DNA from: Phyllobacterium brassicacearum
Lineage (GTDB): Bacteria; Pseudomonadota; Alphaproteobacteria; Rhizobiales; Rhizobiaceae
NCBI RefSeq assembly: GCF_003010955.1
Contig: NZ_PGGO01000011.1
Coordinates: forward strand, 1 to 64,000
Direction: 5' to 3'
Length of the DNA: 64,000 nt
Part shown: positions 8,568 through 18,215 of the stretch, in pieces
Layout of the letters: each line of letters starts with the position of its first letter
Numbering within the stretch: position 1 is the stretch's first letter
Notes under the pieces: generated by a model
The model's database searches: none
What the model was told of the DNA's origin: nothing
Seen by the model: only the letters and a program-made list of their open reading frames with translations
Position numbers and translations under genes: made by a program

Positions 8568-10259
8568 ATGTTCGACTGGTTCGCAAACACACTCCGCAGC
8601 TATCCGGAAATCGCTATCTTTCTATCTTTGGCCCTGGGCTATTACTTCGGTTCCTTTACCTATAAAGGGCTCGGTCTTGGTGCTGTGACGGCGACCCTTA
8701 TCGCCGCCGTTATCATTGGCCAGCTAGGCATCACCATTTCCCCGCCGCTCAAGGCAACCGTCTTCCTCATGTTCCTGTTCGCCGTCGGTTATGGGGTGGG
8801 GCCGCAATTCGTCCGCGGCATTGCCAAGGACGGCGTGCCGCAAGCATTGTTCGCGGCGGTTGTCTGCGTGTTCTGTCTTGGCGCACCTTTCATAGCTGCC
8901 AAGGTAGCCGGCTATGATATCGGGTCAGCGGCAGGGCTTTACGCAGGTTCGCAGACGATTTCGGCCTCGATGGGTTTGGCTACCGACGCAATCAATCGTC
9001 TTGGGCTGGCACCGGAGGAAACCAAGCGGCTGCTCGACGCCATGCCGGTTGCCTATGCCGTTACTTACATTTTCGGCACGGTTGGATCGGCGATCGTGCT
9101 GGCGTTGCTGGGACCGGCATTGCTGGGCATCGACCTCGAGGCGGAATGCAAGCGCTACGAGGAAGAGCATGGGGGCAAGAAGGAAATCGGCGGCGCGGGA
9201 ACAGCCTGGCACAACTACGAACTGCGGGCGTTTCGCGTCAAGGAAGACGGGAGGGTTGTCGGACTCACGGCGAGGCAGGCCGAAGGGTTGATCCCCGAGC
9301 AGCGGGTCTTTGTGGAGCGTATCAGGCGGGGCGGAAAAGTCCTCGACGCGACCGAAGACACCGTGATTCAGGCGGGTGATATCGTGGCCGTCGCCGGACG
9401 CCGCGAAGTACTGGTCAGTCTGGTCGGCGCTGCCGCCGAAGAGGTCGACGATCGCGAGCTTCTGGCGGTGCCCGTTGAAGGTGTGGACGTGCTGGTAACC
9501 AGCAAGCACGCCGATGGCAAAACGCTGGCCGAACTCGCCCAGTTGCCGTCTTCCCGCGGTGTGTTCCTGCGCAGGATCGTTCGTGGAGCCACAGCGACCG
9601 AAATCCCGATCCTGCCCAACACCAAAATTCACCGTGGCGATATATTGACCTTGGTCGGCCGCACCCAGGACACCTCCGCCGCGGCGAAGGCGCTTGGCGT
9701 TGCCGACCGCCCGAGCGATATCGCCGACGTTGCCTTCATCGGCGCTGCCATCGCGATCGGCGCATTGGTTGGCGCTTTCGTCTACAAGGTCGGCGACATA
9801 CCGTTGACGCTTTCCACGTCGGGAGGCGCACTCATTTCCGGGCTCGTCTTCGGCTGGTTGCGGTCGGTCCATCCGACATTTGGACGGATTCCGTCGTCCA
9901 CCGTGTGGTTCATGAATTCGGTCGGCTTGAACATCTTCATCGCTGTGGTGGGCATTTCGTCTGGGCCGGGCTTTATTGCCGGCCTGCAGCAATTGGGCTT
10001 CAGCCTGTTCCTTTGGGGCATTTTCGCCACGACCGTCCCGCTGATACTGGCGATGTATGTCGGAAAATACGTTTTCCGCTTTCACCCGGCTATCCTCTTG
10101 GGGTGCTGCTCGGGCGCCCGCACAACGACTGCCTCGCTTGGCATGATCAATGACCGGGCGAAAAGCCAAATCCCGGGACTTGGCTATACCGTCACCTATG
10201 CCGTGGGCAATACCCTCCTGACCGTTTGGGGTATGGTCCTCGTCATGCTGATGGGGTAA
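8568..10259 (+). CDS. aspT: aspartate:alanine exchanger AspT
   Basis: This 563-residue inner-membrane antiporter of the AAEx family takes up aspartate and releases alanine. Together with AspD this moves net charge and consumes a proton, which generates proton-motive force and buffers acid stress. About five N-terminal helices (residues 10-175) are followed by two tandem TrkA-C-type cytosolic domains (around 205-290 and 295-375) and about five C-terminal helices (from [19 protein letters not shown]). Both half-site motifs typical of the family are present: SQTISASMG near 126 and [11 protein letters not shown] near 515. The decarboxylase gene follows after 127 bases. Confidence 0.92.
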   Translation: MFDWFANTLRSYPEIAIFLSLALGYYFGSFTYKGLGLGAVTATLIAAVIIGQLGITISPPLKATVFLMFLFAVGYGVGPQFVRGIAKDGVPQALFAAVVCVFCLGAPFIAAKVAGYDIGSAAGLYAGSQTISASMGLATDAINRLGLAPEETKRLLDAMPVAYAVTYIFGTVGSAIVLALLGPALLGIDLEAECKRYEEEHGGKKEIGGAGTAWHNYELRAFRVKEDGRVVGLTARQAEGLIPEQRVFVERIRRGGKVLDATEDTVIQAGDIVAVAGRREVLVSLVGAAAEEVDDRELLAVPVEGVDVLVTSKHADGKTLAELAQLPSSRGVFLRRIVRGATATEIPILPNTKIHRGDILTLVGRTQDTSAAAKALGVADRPSDIADVAFIGAAIAIGALVGAFVYKVGDIPLTLSTSGGALISGLVFGWLRSVHPTFGRIPSSTVWFMNSVGLNIFIAVVGISSGPGFIAGLQQLGFSLFLWGIFATTVPLILAMYVGKYVFRFHPAILLGCCSGARTTTASLGMINDRAKSQIPGLGYTVTYAVGNTLLTVWGMVLVMLMG

Positions 10260-10386
10260 GTGCGAGTCCAGCTCCCCAACGAAACTCGTTGGGGATTTAA
10301 CATCGACCGAGAGTATTGGATGCGACGCAGTCGGCATGACGACGACAGATGGATTCACTCGAACAGAGACGCGAAGGGAGGATACC

Positions 10387-13098
10387 GTGCCCCGCGAAAC
10401 CAAACGCAACGATCAATTTCTACTCATTCATTCTGCGCGGGCTGACAACTGGCGCGAGATCACGACGCTGGCCGATGCCTGGGCCGCCAAGCAAGGCGAG
10501 CGGGCGGCGTTGGAGAGCGCGCTCGCGGCCTTGTCGACAAGCGAGGAATATCACGCCTACCCGGGCGCACGGCTGCTCGGCGCGCTGAACGAACGCATTG
10601 CTACCAACGACGCTGGAGGCGCGGCGAAACTCGCACGGCGCATCTCCAATGGGCTCTTGACCCGAGCCTATCGCGGCCGCCCGGCGGAATGGGATATCCA
10701 TGATGAGATGTCGCCCGGCGAGGTGGCGGACATCATGCCGATCTCAACGGCCGAAACGGGGGCTCGCCGGCCCTATTTCGAAGTGCTCTTCGTCAACAGC
10801 CAGCCGGCGGCCCGTTGGCCTGCGCTTGCAGGCGAAATTCGACGGCTGCGCCGGCCGGAGGATACTTTCATCTATGAGCCGATCTTCATTGGCTCTTTCG
10901 AGGATGCCCTGTGCGCGGCAATCGTGAACCCCGACATCGTTTCGGTCGTACTCGCTGAGGGCTTCCCCTACCGCTCACGTCATGACGTGCCGGTGCTGCG
11001 CTCCGTACTCGATCCTTTTGCGGAGTCGGAAACGCCCGACAAATCTGCGCTCCGGCTTGCACGCACACTGAAGAAGATCCGGCCGGAACTCGACATATAT
11101 CTGCTCTCTGACCGCGAGGTGGAAAAGCTTGCCGGCGACTCGGCAGCGGACGCTGTGCGGCGCATCTTCTATGCGGTTGAGGAGCCGCTTGAGTTGCACC
11201 TTGCCATCCTGGAGGGGGTACAGGCACGCTACGAAACGCCCTTCTTTGACAATCTGAAGAACTACGCCCGCCGGCCGATCGGCACTTTCCACGCATTGCC
11301 CATCGCTCGCGGCAAGTCGGTGTTCCATTCTGACTGGATACGCGACATGGGCGAATTCTACGGCATCAACCTTTTCCTTGCGGAAAGCAGCGCGACCACA
11401 GGTGGCCTCGACAGTCTCCTGGAGCCCACAGGCAACATAAAGCGCTCGCAGGAGATGGCCGCTCGCGCCTTTGGCGCCGACCACGTCTTCTTCGTAACAA
11501 ACGGCACCTCCACGTCAAACAAGATGGCGGTGCAAGCCCTGCTGGCTCCCGGCGACATCGCGGTTGTGGATCGCAACTGCCACAAATCGCACCATTACGG
11601 CATGGTGCTGACCGGAGCGCAGCCTTACTATGTCGAAGCCTTCCCGATGACGGAATATTCGATGTATGGGGCGGTGCCGCTCGACACGATAAAGCGCGCT
11701 CTGCTGGCGCTGCGGGCGGAGGGGCGGCTCAATCGCGTGAAGCTCCTCGACCTGACGAACTGCACTTTCGACGGTCATATGTACAACGTCAGGCGGGTAA
11801 TGGAGGAATGCCTCGCCATCAAACCGGACCTCATCTTCCTCTGGGACGAGGCGTGGTCTGGCTTTGCCCGCTTCTCGCCCTTCCTGCGTCCGCGCACGGC
11901 TATGGGCGCTGCGGCGGAAATCGAGGAATGGCTGCGCGATCCGGCGTCTGTCACGGCGTATGAGAAACAGCAGGAGGCATTGGGCAAGAAACCATCCGAT
12001 GACACACTGCTCGCAACCCGGCTGATCCCGGACCCGCGCCAGGTACGGCTGCGTGTCTATCAGACCAACTCCACGCACAAATCGATGTCGGCGATCCGGC
12101 AAGGGTCCATGTTGCTCGTCAAGGATGTGGATTTCCCCACGGTCGAAGCTCAGTTCCACGAGGCTGTGTTCACCCACGCCTCGACCAGTCCGAACCAGCA
12201 GTTGATCGCAAGTCTCGATGTCGCGCGCCGGCAGATGGAGCTCGAGGGCTATGGTCTGGTCATGAACGCAATCGAGATTGCGCTCAAGATCCGGCGGGCA
12301 ATAAACGAGCACCCGCTGATCTCGAAATACTTTCGCGTGCTCGGTGCCGACGCAATGATGCCTGCATCCTATCGCCAATCGGGCTTCACGGACTACCTGG
12401 CGCCGGGCTCTACCTGGGCAACGGCCGTCAAGGCGATGCGGGAGGACGAGTTCTATCTCGATCCAACGCGCATGACGCTGGTCTGCGGCACCGCCGGTTT
12501 TGACGGAACGCAATTCAAGGGCCTTCTGGCGAGCGGGTACGGCATCCAGCTCAACAAGACATCGCGCAACAGTGTGCTGCTGCAATCGAACATCAATAAT
12601 ACACGCAGCGATGTCGCCCATCTCGTCCGGGTTCTGGTAGAGATCTGCCACGCCATCGAGAAGCGTCTGGCCGACGGGGGAGAGGCAGAGCGGTCCGCAT
12701 TCGAGGCGCGGGTGAAGTCGCTGATGACCGACGTTCCGGATCTGCCCAATTTCAGCCGCTTCCATGATGTGTTTCGCGGCGACGCCGGCAAAACGACGCC
12801 GGAGGGCGATATCCGCACCGCATTTTTTGGCGCCTACGATCCCACGATTTGCGAATATGTTCCGCTTTTTGGGGCAGAGTGCGACCGCAGGCTGAGCGAG
12901 GGACCGGAAATGGTCTCCGCCAACTTCGTCATACCCTATCCGCCGGGATTCCCGATCATGGTGCCGGGTCAGGTGCTGACCCAGGAGACGATCGATTTTA
13001 TGCGAAAGCTCGATGTGAAGGAAATCCACGGCTACGAGAAAGCCAAGGGCCTTAAGCTGCTGCTACCTGATGCGATCGCCGCAAGAGCGAAGCGTTAA
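10387..13098 (+). CDS. large Orn/Lys/Arg-type PLP decarboxylase
   Basis: The product has 903 residues if started at GTG 10387, which follows GGGAGG at good spacing; an ATG at 10336 is an alternative. Residues 1-290 form an N-terminal region with a wing-like alpha/beta section. The PLP core carries FVTNGTSTSNK (phosphate binding), DRNCHKSHHYG, FLWDEAWSGF (Asp for the PLP nitrogen) and NSTHKSMSAIRQGS with Lys 565 as the Schiff-base residue. A segment of about 75 residues between the Asp and Lys motifs is longer than in E. coli LdcC or AdiA. Which basic amino acid it uses cannot be told. It sits between two AspT-type exchanger genes, suggesting that one of them serves it. Confidence 0.85.
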   Translation: MPRETKRNDQFLLIHSARADNWREITTLADAWAAKQGERAALESALAALSTSEEYHAYPGARLLGALNERIATNDAGGAAKLARRISNGLLTRAYRGRPAEWDIHDEMSPGEVADIMPISTAETGARRPYFEVLFVNSQPAARWPALAGEIRRLRRPEDTFIYEPIFIGSFEDALCAAIVNPDIVSVVLAEGFPYRSRHDVPVLRSVLDPFAESETPDKSALRLARTLKKIRPELDIYLLSDREVEKLAGDSAADAVRRIFYAVEEPLELHLAILEGVQARYETPFFDNLKNYARRPIGTFHALPIARGKSVFHSDWIRDMGEFYGINLFLAESSATTGGLDSLLEPTGNIKRSQEMAARAFGADHVFFVTNGTSTSNKMAVQALLAPGDIAVVDRNCHKSHHYGMVLTGAQPYYVEAFPMTEYSMYGAVPLDTIKRALLALRAEGRLNRVKLLDLTNCTFDGHMYNVRRVMEECLAIKPDLIFLWDEAWSGFARFSPFLRPRTAMGAAAEIEEWLRDPASVTAYEKQQEALGKKPSDDTLLATRLIPDPRQVRLRVYQTNSTHKSMSAIRQGSMLLVKDVDFPTVEAQFHEAVFTHASTSPNQQLIASLDVARRQMELEGYGLVMNAIEIALKIRRAINEHPLISKYFRVLGADAMMPASYRQSGFTDYLAPGSTWATAVKAMREDEFYLDPTRMTLVCGTAGFDGTQFKGLLASGYGIQLNKTSRNSVLLQSNINNTRSDVAHLVRVLVEICHAIEKRLADGGEAERSAFEARVKSLMTDVPDLPNFSRFHDVFRGDAGKTTPEGDIRTAFFGAYDPTICEYVPLFGAECDRRLSEGPEMVSANFVIPYPPGFPIMVPGQVLTQETIDFMRKLDVKEIHGYEKAKGLKLLLPDAIAARAKR

Positions 13099-13177
13099 AC
13101 GCGTGCGCCACGGCGCGCCTTGATACTGACTGATCGTGTTCAAGCGCGCGAGGGTCATCGCGGGGAGGGGTATGGCT

Positions 13178-14869
13178 ATGGTTTGGTTGGAGCAGTTTCT
13201 GGTCAAATATCCGGAGCTCGCCGTGTTTCTTTCGATCAGCATCGGCTATATGATCGGTGGCGTGAAGGTCAAGGGCTTCAGCCTTGGACCTGTTACCGGC
13301 TCCCTCTTCGCCGGTATCCTGATCGGTCAGTTCGCGCATGTTCCAATTGCCGGCATGGCAAAATCGTTTCTCTTCCTTCTGTTTCTGTTCGGAATTGGCT
13401 ATTCGGTCGGGCCGCAGTTCCTGCAGGCGCTCAAACGAGACGGGTTGAAGCCCGTGCTGCTTGCCGTGGTCGTCTGTGTGACCGGCCTGCTCACTGCCAT
13501 CGTCATCGCGAGAGCGCTCGGGCTTGATCCGGGCTTTGCTGCGGGACTTGTTTCAGGCGCGCTCACGGAGAGTCCGGCGATGGGCACGGCGACAGAAGCC
13601 ATCAACGCGCTTCCGCTCATGGAGGATGAACGTGCACGGTTAGTGGCACATGTCGCGGTGGCCGATGCTGTCTGCTACGTCTTCGGCGCCGTTGGCGTCA
13701 TTATGTTCTGCAGCGTGGTGGGACCGAAATTGCTAGGCATCGACCTCGCTGCCGAGGCGCTCAAGCTCGAAGAGGAGCTCGGTATCAAGCGGACGGCGGC
13801 CGGAGTCACCTCCGCCTGGCACAGGTTCGAGCTGCGTTCCTACCGGATCGCGGAGGGGTCGCCGGTCGCGGGTCTGTCCATAGCGGCAGCTGAGGCAAAA
13901 CTTCCGGAGCACCGGCTGTTCATTCAGCGCGTGCGACGCGGGGAGCGAATTATCGAGGCAACCCCGGATCTCGTATTGAGCCCAGGAGACGTCGTCGCAG
14001 TGTCTGGCAGGCGAGAGACCCTGGTGGAGATACTCGGTCAGCGCGCCGCGGAGGTAGAAGATCGCGAGCTCCTCGATATACCGGTTTCAGTCGCGGACGT
14101 GCTGGTAACAAACAAAGAGATCGACGGCCGGAGTATCGGTGACGCGGCCAAGGAGGACTGGACACGCAGCCTCTATCTGCGAGCCATCACCCGCGGGAGC
14201 CAGGAGCTGCCGCTTGCCCCCGGGATCTCGGTGCAACGTGGCGACATCCTCCGGCTGGTTGGGCCGGAAGCTGTCGTCTCGCGCGCCGCAAAGAAGGTAG
14301 GCGTCATTATCGCACCGACGACCGCGACCGACTTCTTCGTTCTCGGCCTTGCAATCTTCCTCGGCGGGCTCGTCGGCGTGTTTGTCACCATTCCAGTCGG
14401 GGACATGCGGATCTCTTTGAGCACCAGCGTGGGAACCTTGCTGGCGGGGCTGGTCGTGGGGCACCTGCGCACGCGCTTTCCGCTTTTCGGCCGCATACCG
14501 GACGGAGCCGTCTCGCTGATGACGGCACTCGGCCTTGCCGCCTTCGTTGCGATGACCGGCCTCCATGCCGGGCCCATCTTCTTCACAGCCATCGCGGAGG
14601 CGGGGGTCGGCCTGCTGTTCGGCGGTATGGTCGTTACCATGATGCCCTTGATCGTAGGGCTCTACGTAGGACGCTACCTGCTTGGCATGAACCCGATACT
14701 GCTTCTCGGTGGCCTCGCTGGGGCACAGACAATGACCGCCGGCATGGCCGCCGTACAGGAACGGTCGGGGAGTCCCGTGGCCGTCCTCGGCTACACCCCG
14801 GCAGTCCCCATCGGCCATATCTTGCTCACGACCTGGGGAACGGTAATCGTGGGCATTATAGCCGGCTGA
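13178..14869 (+). CDS. second AspT-family antiporter
   Basis: This is a 563-residue paralogue of the AspT above with the same plan: N-terminal helices, two TrkA-C domains (about 200-375) and C-terminal helices. Its substrate motifs differ: ALTESPAMG replaces SQTISASMG and AGAQTMTAGMA replaces [11 protein letters not shown]. That points to a different exchange pair, possibly the substrate and product of the decarboxylase encoded 79 bases upstream; this is inference. GGAGG at 13164-13168 is nine bases before the chosen ATG and three before an in-frame ATG at 13172, so the start could be two codons earlier. Confidence 0.88.
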   Translation: MVWLEQFLVKYPELAVFLSISIGYMIGGVKVKGFSLGPVTGSLFAGILIGQFAHVPIAGMAKSFLFLLFLFGIGYSVGPQFLQALKRDGLKPVLLAVVVCVTGLLTAIVIARALGLDPGFAAGLVSGALTESPAMGTATEAINALPLMEDERARLVAHVAVADAVCYVFGAVGVIMFCSVVGPKLLGIDLAAEALKLEEELGIKRTAAGVTSAWHRFELRSYRIAEGSPVAGLSIAAAEAKLPEHRLFIQRVRRGERIIEATPDLVLSPGDVVAVSGRRETLVEILGQRAAEVEDRELLDIPVSVADVLVTNKEIDGRSIGDAAKEDWTRSLYLRAITRGSQELPLAPGISVQRGDILRLVGPEAVVSRAAKKVGVIIAPTTATDFFVLGLAIFLGGLVGVFVTIPVGDMRISLSTSVGTLLAGLVVGHLRTRFPLFGRIPDGAVSLMTALGLAAFVAMTGLHAGPIFFTAIAEAGVGLLFGGMVVTMMPLIVGLYVGRYLLGMNPILLLGGLAGAQTMTAGMAAVQERSGSPVAVLGYTPAVPIGHILLTTWGTVIVGIIAG

Positions 14870-14891
14870 ATCCGACCTGCCTTGCTAGCGA

Positions 14892-15581
14892 TTACTGGGT
14901 GTGCAGCAACGGCGCAGGACCTGCGGCGATAACGGATCTCAACAGCTCGTTTCCGCCCGACCAGAGGATCTGCAAGCCGAGGCAGAACAGAATAAACGCG
15001 GACAGCCGCACGGCAATGTCAGTGCCGCCCGGCCCGAGAATGCGTTGAATGCGATCCGCATAAGTAAAGCAAAGCAGGATGGTCAGTGCCAGAACAGCAA
15101 TGGCGACGACGCTGGCTATGACGAATATGAGCCTGTCAGCCGGGGTCGAAATTGTTGCTTCCGAAAGTCCGATGCTGATGACTACTGCCATTGAGCCTGG
15201 CCCCGTGGTGAGCGGGAGAGTCAGAGGGTAGAAGGCCTGATCAAGCAACCTGGTGCCAGGAGCTCCGTCTGCCGGCGTCTCCAGTTCCTTGTGGCTTCCT
15301 TCATTGAGAAGCTTCCACCCCGATACCGCGACAATGAATCCGCCGCCGACGCGAAGGATCGGGATCGAAATTCCGTAAAATTGCAAGATGAGGGCGCCGA
15401 GCAGGAACGAGCACACCAGGAGGATGAACGAATTCAGGGCGACACGCCGCGCGATGAGCGCGCGGAGCTCGGGTGTGGCCCCACTTGTAAATCCAAGAAA
15501 AACGAGTGCAGAGCCGGGCGGATTGACCACCGGGAAGATCGATGCAAGCACCAGGACGAATGTGTTGATGGCCGCGTTCAT
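14892..15581 (-). CDS. MarC family integral membrane protein
   Basis: The product has 229 residues and six predicted membrane helices, starting MNAAINTFVLVLASIFPVVNPPGSALVFL. The NPPG motif in the first helix and PLTLPLTTGPGSMAVVISIG in the middle are hallmarks of the MarC (YchE/YhgN) family. Members were once linked to antibiotic resistance, but that was not upheld; the substrate is unknown. The gene converges on the second AspT gene with a 22-base gap. Its ATG overlaps the stop of a short upstream frame (ATGA). Confidence 0.85.
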   Translation of the reverse strand: MNAAINTFVLVLASIFPVVNPPGSALVFLGFTSGATPELRALIARRVALNSFILLVCSFLLGALILQFYGISIPILRVGGGFIVAVSGWKLLNEGSHKELETPADGAPGTRLLDQAFYPLTLPLTTGPGSMAVVISIGLSEATISTPADRLIFVIASVVAIAVLALTILLCFTYADRIQRILGPGGTDIAVRLSAFILFCLGLQILWSGGNELLRSVIAAGPAPLLHTQ

Positions 15582-15667
15582 TCGGGCGGATCCATCTTGA
15601 TCGGGCGGGCGGTGCCGAGGCTCTCGGAAATCCTCATGGCAACCGACCAGCTGGCCGCGTCGGTCAT
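15578..15667 (-). CDS. possible 29-residue leader ORF coupled to marC-like gene
   Basis: A short frame beginning MTDAASWSVAMRISESLG ends in TGA at 15580-15578, overlapping the ATG of the MarC-type gene in the ATGA arrangement typical of translational coupling. An AAAGG lies upstream at modest spacing. The peptide shows no domain or membrane helix. It could be a regulatory leader or chance; evidence is positional only. Confidence 0.25.
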   Translation of the reverse strand: MTDAASWSVAMRISESLGTARPIKMDPPE

Positions 15668-15770
15668 TTCATTGCCTTTCGAACAGTGCGCAACGTAACG
15701 CTTCAGCTCTGCTCTTGCAGAATAGACCAAATACGTTGCTACCGCTGCACGAAAGGCGTGGTACCCACGG

Positions 15771-16868
15771 TTAAAAGTTGCGCTGAACCCGGACAATACC
15801 GCCGAGTGCGTCATCATCCCCGAACTCGCTCACAGCCTGGTCCTCCCGCGCGCCGCCGAAATTGGTGTAGTCGATTTCCGGCCTGATGATGAGACCCGGG
15901 ACAATTTCATAATTCACGTTGAGGGCGAGGGCGAAGGTTCCCTGTTCTTCGTAGGCAGCCTGGCCGTTAATCGTCGCCTTTTCGGTGACCTTGAAGGCAA
16001 AGCCGCCCCAGGCCGCCCAGTCGCCTTCCCATGGGCCATACCAGTTGCGGTTTTCGTTGGTGACAAAGGAATCGGAGTCATAGTCTGACTGATACCCGCC
16101 CATCACCCAAGCCGATATCGAGTCGGTCAGGCTCACATCCAGGCGCGCCTTGATGCCTACATTCTCCTGCACGGAATCGTAGCCGATAACTGCACCGATC
16201 TGACCCCATTGTTGCTGCAGTTTCGCGCCGGCGAGGACGTGCGGCATGTAATCGTCAATGATGTAGTCATAGCCGTTGAATATTTCGCCCTGTTCGGCGC
16301 CGATGATGGCCGAAAATCCGTTGCCGCCCTTGAACGTATAGCTGATCTGGTTGGTGTTCATACTGTCGGACCCGTACTGGATCACGTCGTCCTGGATGAT
16401 GCTGCTTCCGGCATAGCCCAACCAGGAGCCGAAGAGCATATCGTTGAGACCGACCTGGAAACCGCCGAGCTCGATGTACCCTTGATGCAGCGACGCTACA
16501 TTATCGCTGTTGGTATTCTGAACACGGGTATCTGCAAAGGAGCGCAGGGTGCCCAATTCGGTCTCGGAGCGGGCATCGAAACGAAGTTCGGCGCGCGAAC
16601 GGGCATACCAGGTCTCGTTTTCGTCGGCGCCGACCGGGCCACCGGTGAAGACGTCATCCCCGCCGGCCACGTCAAAACGCAGATACCCGCTCACCTTGAG
16701 GCAGGTTTCCGTACCGGGGATGTAGAAGAAGCCGGCGCCAAAGGCATCGCAGACGCGGACATATTCCACGGGTTCGGGTTCAGCCACAACGACGGCATCT
16801 GCAGCGCGGGCTGCGGACGTCGCGAGGATGGCTGCAGTCGAGGCGAGAAGAAGAGTTCGAGAATCCAT
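15771..16868 (-). CDS. Omp2/porin_2-type outer membrane porin (copy 1)
   Basis: The product has 365 residues with a signal peptide ending SAARA-AD. Mature features are shared with Brucella Omp2 porins: [33 protein letters not shown] with two cysteines, [21 protein letters not shown], and a terminal VRVQRNF ending in Phe as needed for BAM recognition. It should form a 16-stranded trimeric channel for small hydrophilic solutes. It differs most from the other two copies in the loop between 75 and 110 and in the signal peptide (MDSRTLLLAS rather than [10 protein letters not shown]). GGGGGAT precedes the ATG. Confidence 0.9.
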   Translation of the reverse strand: MDSRTLLLASTAAILATSAARAADAVVVAEPEPVEYVRVCDAFGAGFFYIPGTETCLKVSGYLRFDVAGGDDVFTGGPVGADENETWYARSRAELRFDARSETELGTLRSFADTRVQNTNSDNVASLHQGYIELGGFQVGLNDMLFGSWLGYAGSSIIQDDVIQYGSDSMNTNQISYTFKGGNGFSAIIGAEQGEIFNGYDYIIDDYMPHVLAGAKLQQQWGQIGAVIGYDSVQENVGIKARLDVSLTDSISAWVMGGYQSDYDSDSFVTNENRNWYGPWEGDWAAWGGFAFKVTEKATINGQAAYEEQGTFALALNVNYEIVPGLIIRPEIDYTNFGGAREDQAVSEFGDDDALGGIVRVQRNF

Positions 16869-17071
16869 GGCATCCCCCATCGAATAAATTGCTGAACCAG
16901 TGAGTCGCGGCAGCTCCTCAAACAACCTAGGCAACACATAACATGGCAGGGGCGTCAATACTGTCGCGCCATGGCCACACCCACGCGGCATTCCACTGGA
17001 CACAACCTAAGCAAGAACAGGTGACAAGCCTGTGAAGCCCACCCGGCAATAATATTCGGATTGATTGGATC

Positions 17072-17113
17072 GAGGCGCGATCGATTGCCTACTCATCCAA
17101 TCGATCGCGCCTC
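17072..17113. repeat. 16-bp perfect inverted repeat in the 428-base gap upstream of porin copy 1
   Basis: Arms 17072-17087 (GAGGCGCGATCGATTG) and 17098-17113 are perfect complements with a 10-base spacer. No T run follows. It lies 204 bases upstream of porin copy 1 and 184 bases past the end of the DUF1236 gene, inside an otherwise gene-free gap (16869-17296). It could be a bidirectional hairpin, a regulator site or a mobile palindrome remnant. Nothing else was recognised in the gap. Confidence 0.6.
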
Positions 17114-17296
17114 TGCTGACAAAGAAATGTCGGCGCTGATCAACGTGCACGGCGCTGTTTTGTTCCAGATGGGGGCTTCGAGGTGAGAAGGAACATTGGC
17201 TAATGGGACGAACCCCGTTACGTCGCGATAGGGATGAAACAGCCAGAGAGCGGCATATCGAGCTTCAACGCGACCGCGACGCCTGTCATTCGCAGG

Positions 17297-17587
17297 TCAC
17301 TTGGTTAAATACACGACCTTCCGGTCTCTTGTCGAAACAATGATCGGTTGCTTGTCCACATAGACATAGGCGTAGTCTGGGGTGTCAGGTATAGGAACAA
17401 GCTCGATGTCTTGCGGGATCACGGACCCTACAGCCACATCCCCTTCGATCACGATCGGGTCAGACGGATGGGCAATCACATAGTCGCGGGCCGGTTGCGG
17501 CACTTCGACGATAACCGCGTCTTGTGCAAATAGCGGACCCAATGTGGTAAACATCATTGCAGTGGTAATAAGAAGTATTCGTTTCAT
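17297..17587 (-). CDS. DUF1236-type small periplasmic protein
   Basis: The product has 96 residues with a signal peptide (MKRILLITTAMMFTTLGPLFA) and a short mature domain ending YAYVYVDKQPIIVSTRDRKVVYLTK. This strand-turn-strand pattern, a YxYVxVxxxPVxVxxxxRxVV consensus, is characteristic of DUF1236, common in rhizobia. No function is known. The start is set by a GGGAG site; translation could not start upstream without adding a basic, unrelated stretch. Confidence 0.75.
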   Translation of the reverse strand: MKRILLITTAMMFTTLGPLFAQDAVIVEVPQPARDYVIAHPSDPIVIEGDVAVGSVIPQDIELVPIPDTPDYAYVYVDKQPIIVSTRDRKVVYLTK

Positions 17588-17732
17588 CGGTTTTTCTCCC
17601 TGGAGACTTCCCTTCTTGTGGGAAACAGACGATGTGCAATTTGGTTCCGCGCCCCTGGGTGAAACAGATTTGAAATACTTTTGTGGGTATAGCTTGAACA
17701 GGTGAAGCTGATTTCGCACCTATGAGGACGCG

Positions 17733-18086
17733 ATGAAACTTTGTATCGCCACCTTTATCGCCTCTGGTTTGCTGGTTTGCACGGCGCAGGCCAGCCAGAA
17801 TCTGGACAAGTACCGGAAGTGCTGGGCGAATGCGTCGTCGGCTGTGATCAACACCAACGGCGTTTCAGGAAAAACACTGTCCTACGCCATCTTTACTGCC
17901 GACACTCAGTGCCAGCCTTTGAGGGCGGATGCCATAGCGAGCAACGGCGTTGCAGTCGTCAATCAAATTACTGAATGGATGGTAGTGCAGCTGCACAACG
18001 CGAACCAGGTCGGCGACTCCGTGTCGCTGAACATCCCGCCTGTCGAGATTGCCACCGAAGCCAATCCGCCGCACCAATCAGAGTAA
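17733..18086 (+). CDS. exported hypothetical protein, 117 residues
   Basis: A signal peptide (MKLCIATFIASGLLVCTAQAS) precedes about 97 mature residues with two cysteines (KCWANA and TQCQPL) that may form a disulfide. The mature part is helix-rich near its end (VAVVNQITEWMVVQLHNAN). A GAGG site lies upstream. It is divergent from the DUF1236 gene with 145 bases between starts. No family was recognised. Confidence 0.6.
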   Translation: MKLCIATFIASGLLVCTAQASQNLDKYRKCWANASSAVINTNGVSGKTLSYAIFTADTQCQPLRADAIASNGVAVVNQITEWMVVQLHNANQVGDSVSLNIPPVEIATEANPPHQSE

Positions 18087-18215
18087 CCGCGCCGTCGTTG
18101 GGCCCCGTAGCACAGGCGCAGCCTTGATGAAGACATCGGCTATTAGCCGGAACGGGATGGCCGGGCAAAGCTCAGGGATCTGATCGTAAGCTCCTGAATT
18201 ATCAGGATAAAACGC

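Noticed and set aside
8925-10409. 494-codon open frame opposite aspT
   Set aside because: It is antisense to a clear antiporter, rich in Arg, Gly and Asp with no domain, and arises from the GC-rich codon pattern of the real gene.
11515-13029. 504-codon open frame opposite the large decarboxylase
   Set aside because: It is antisense to conserved PLP motifs and shows no protein family features; a mirror frame of high GC coding DNA.
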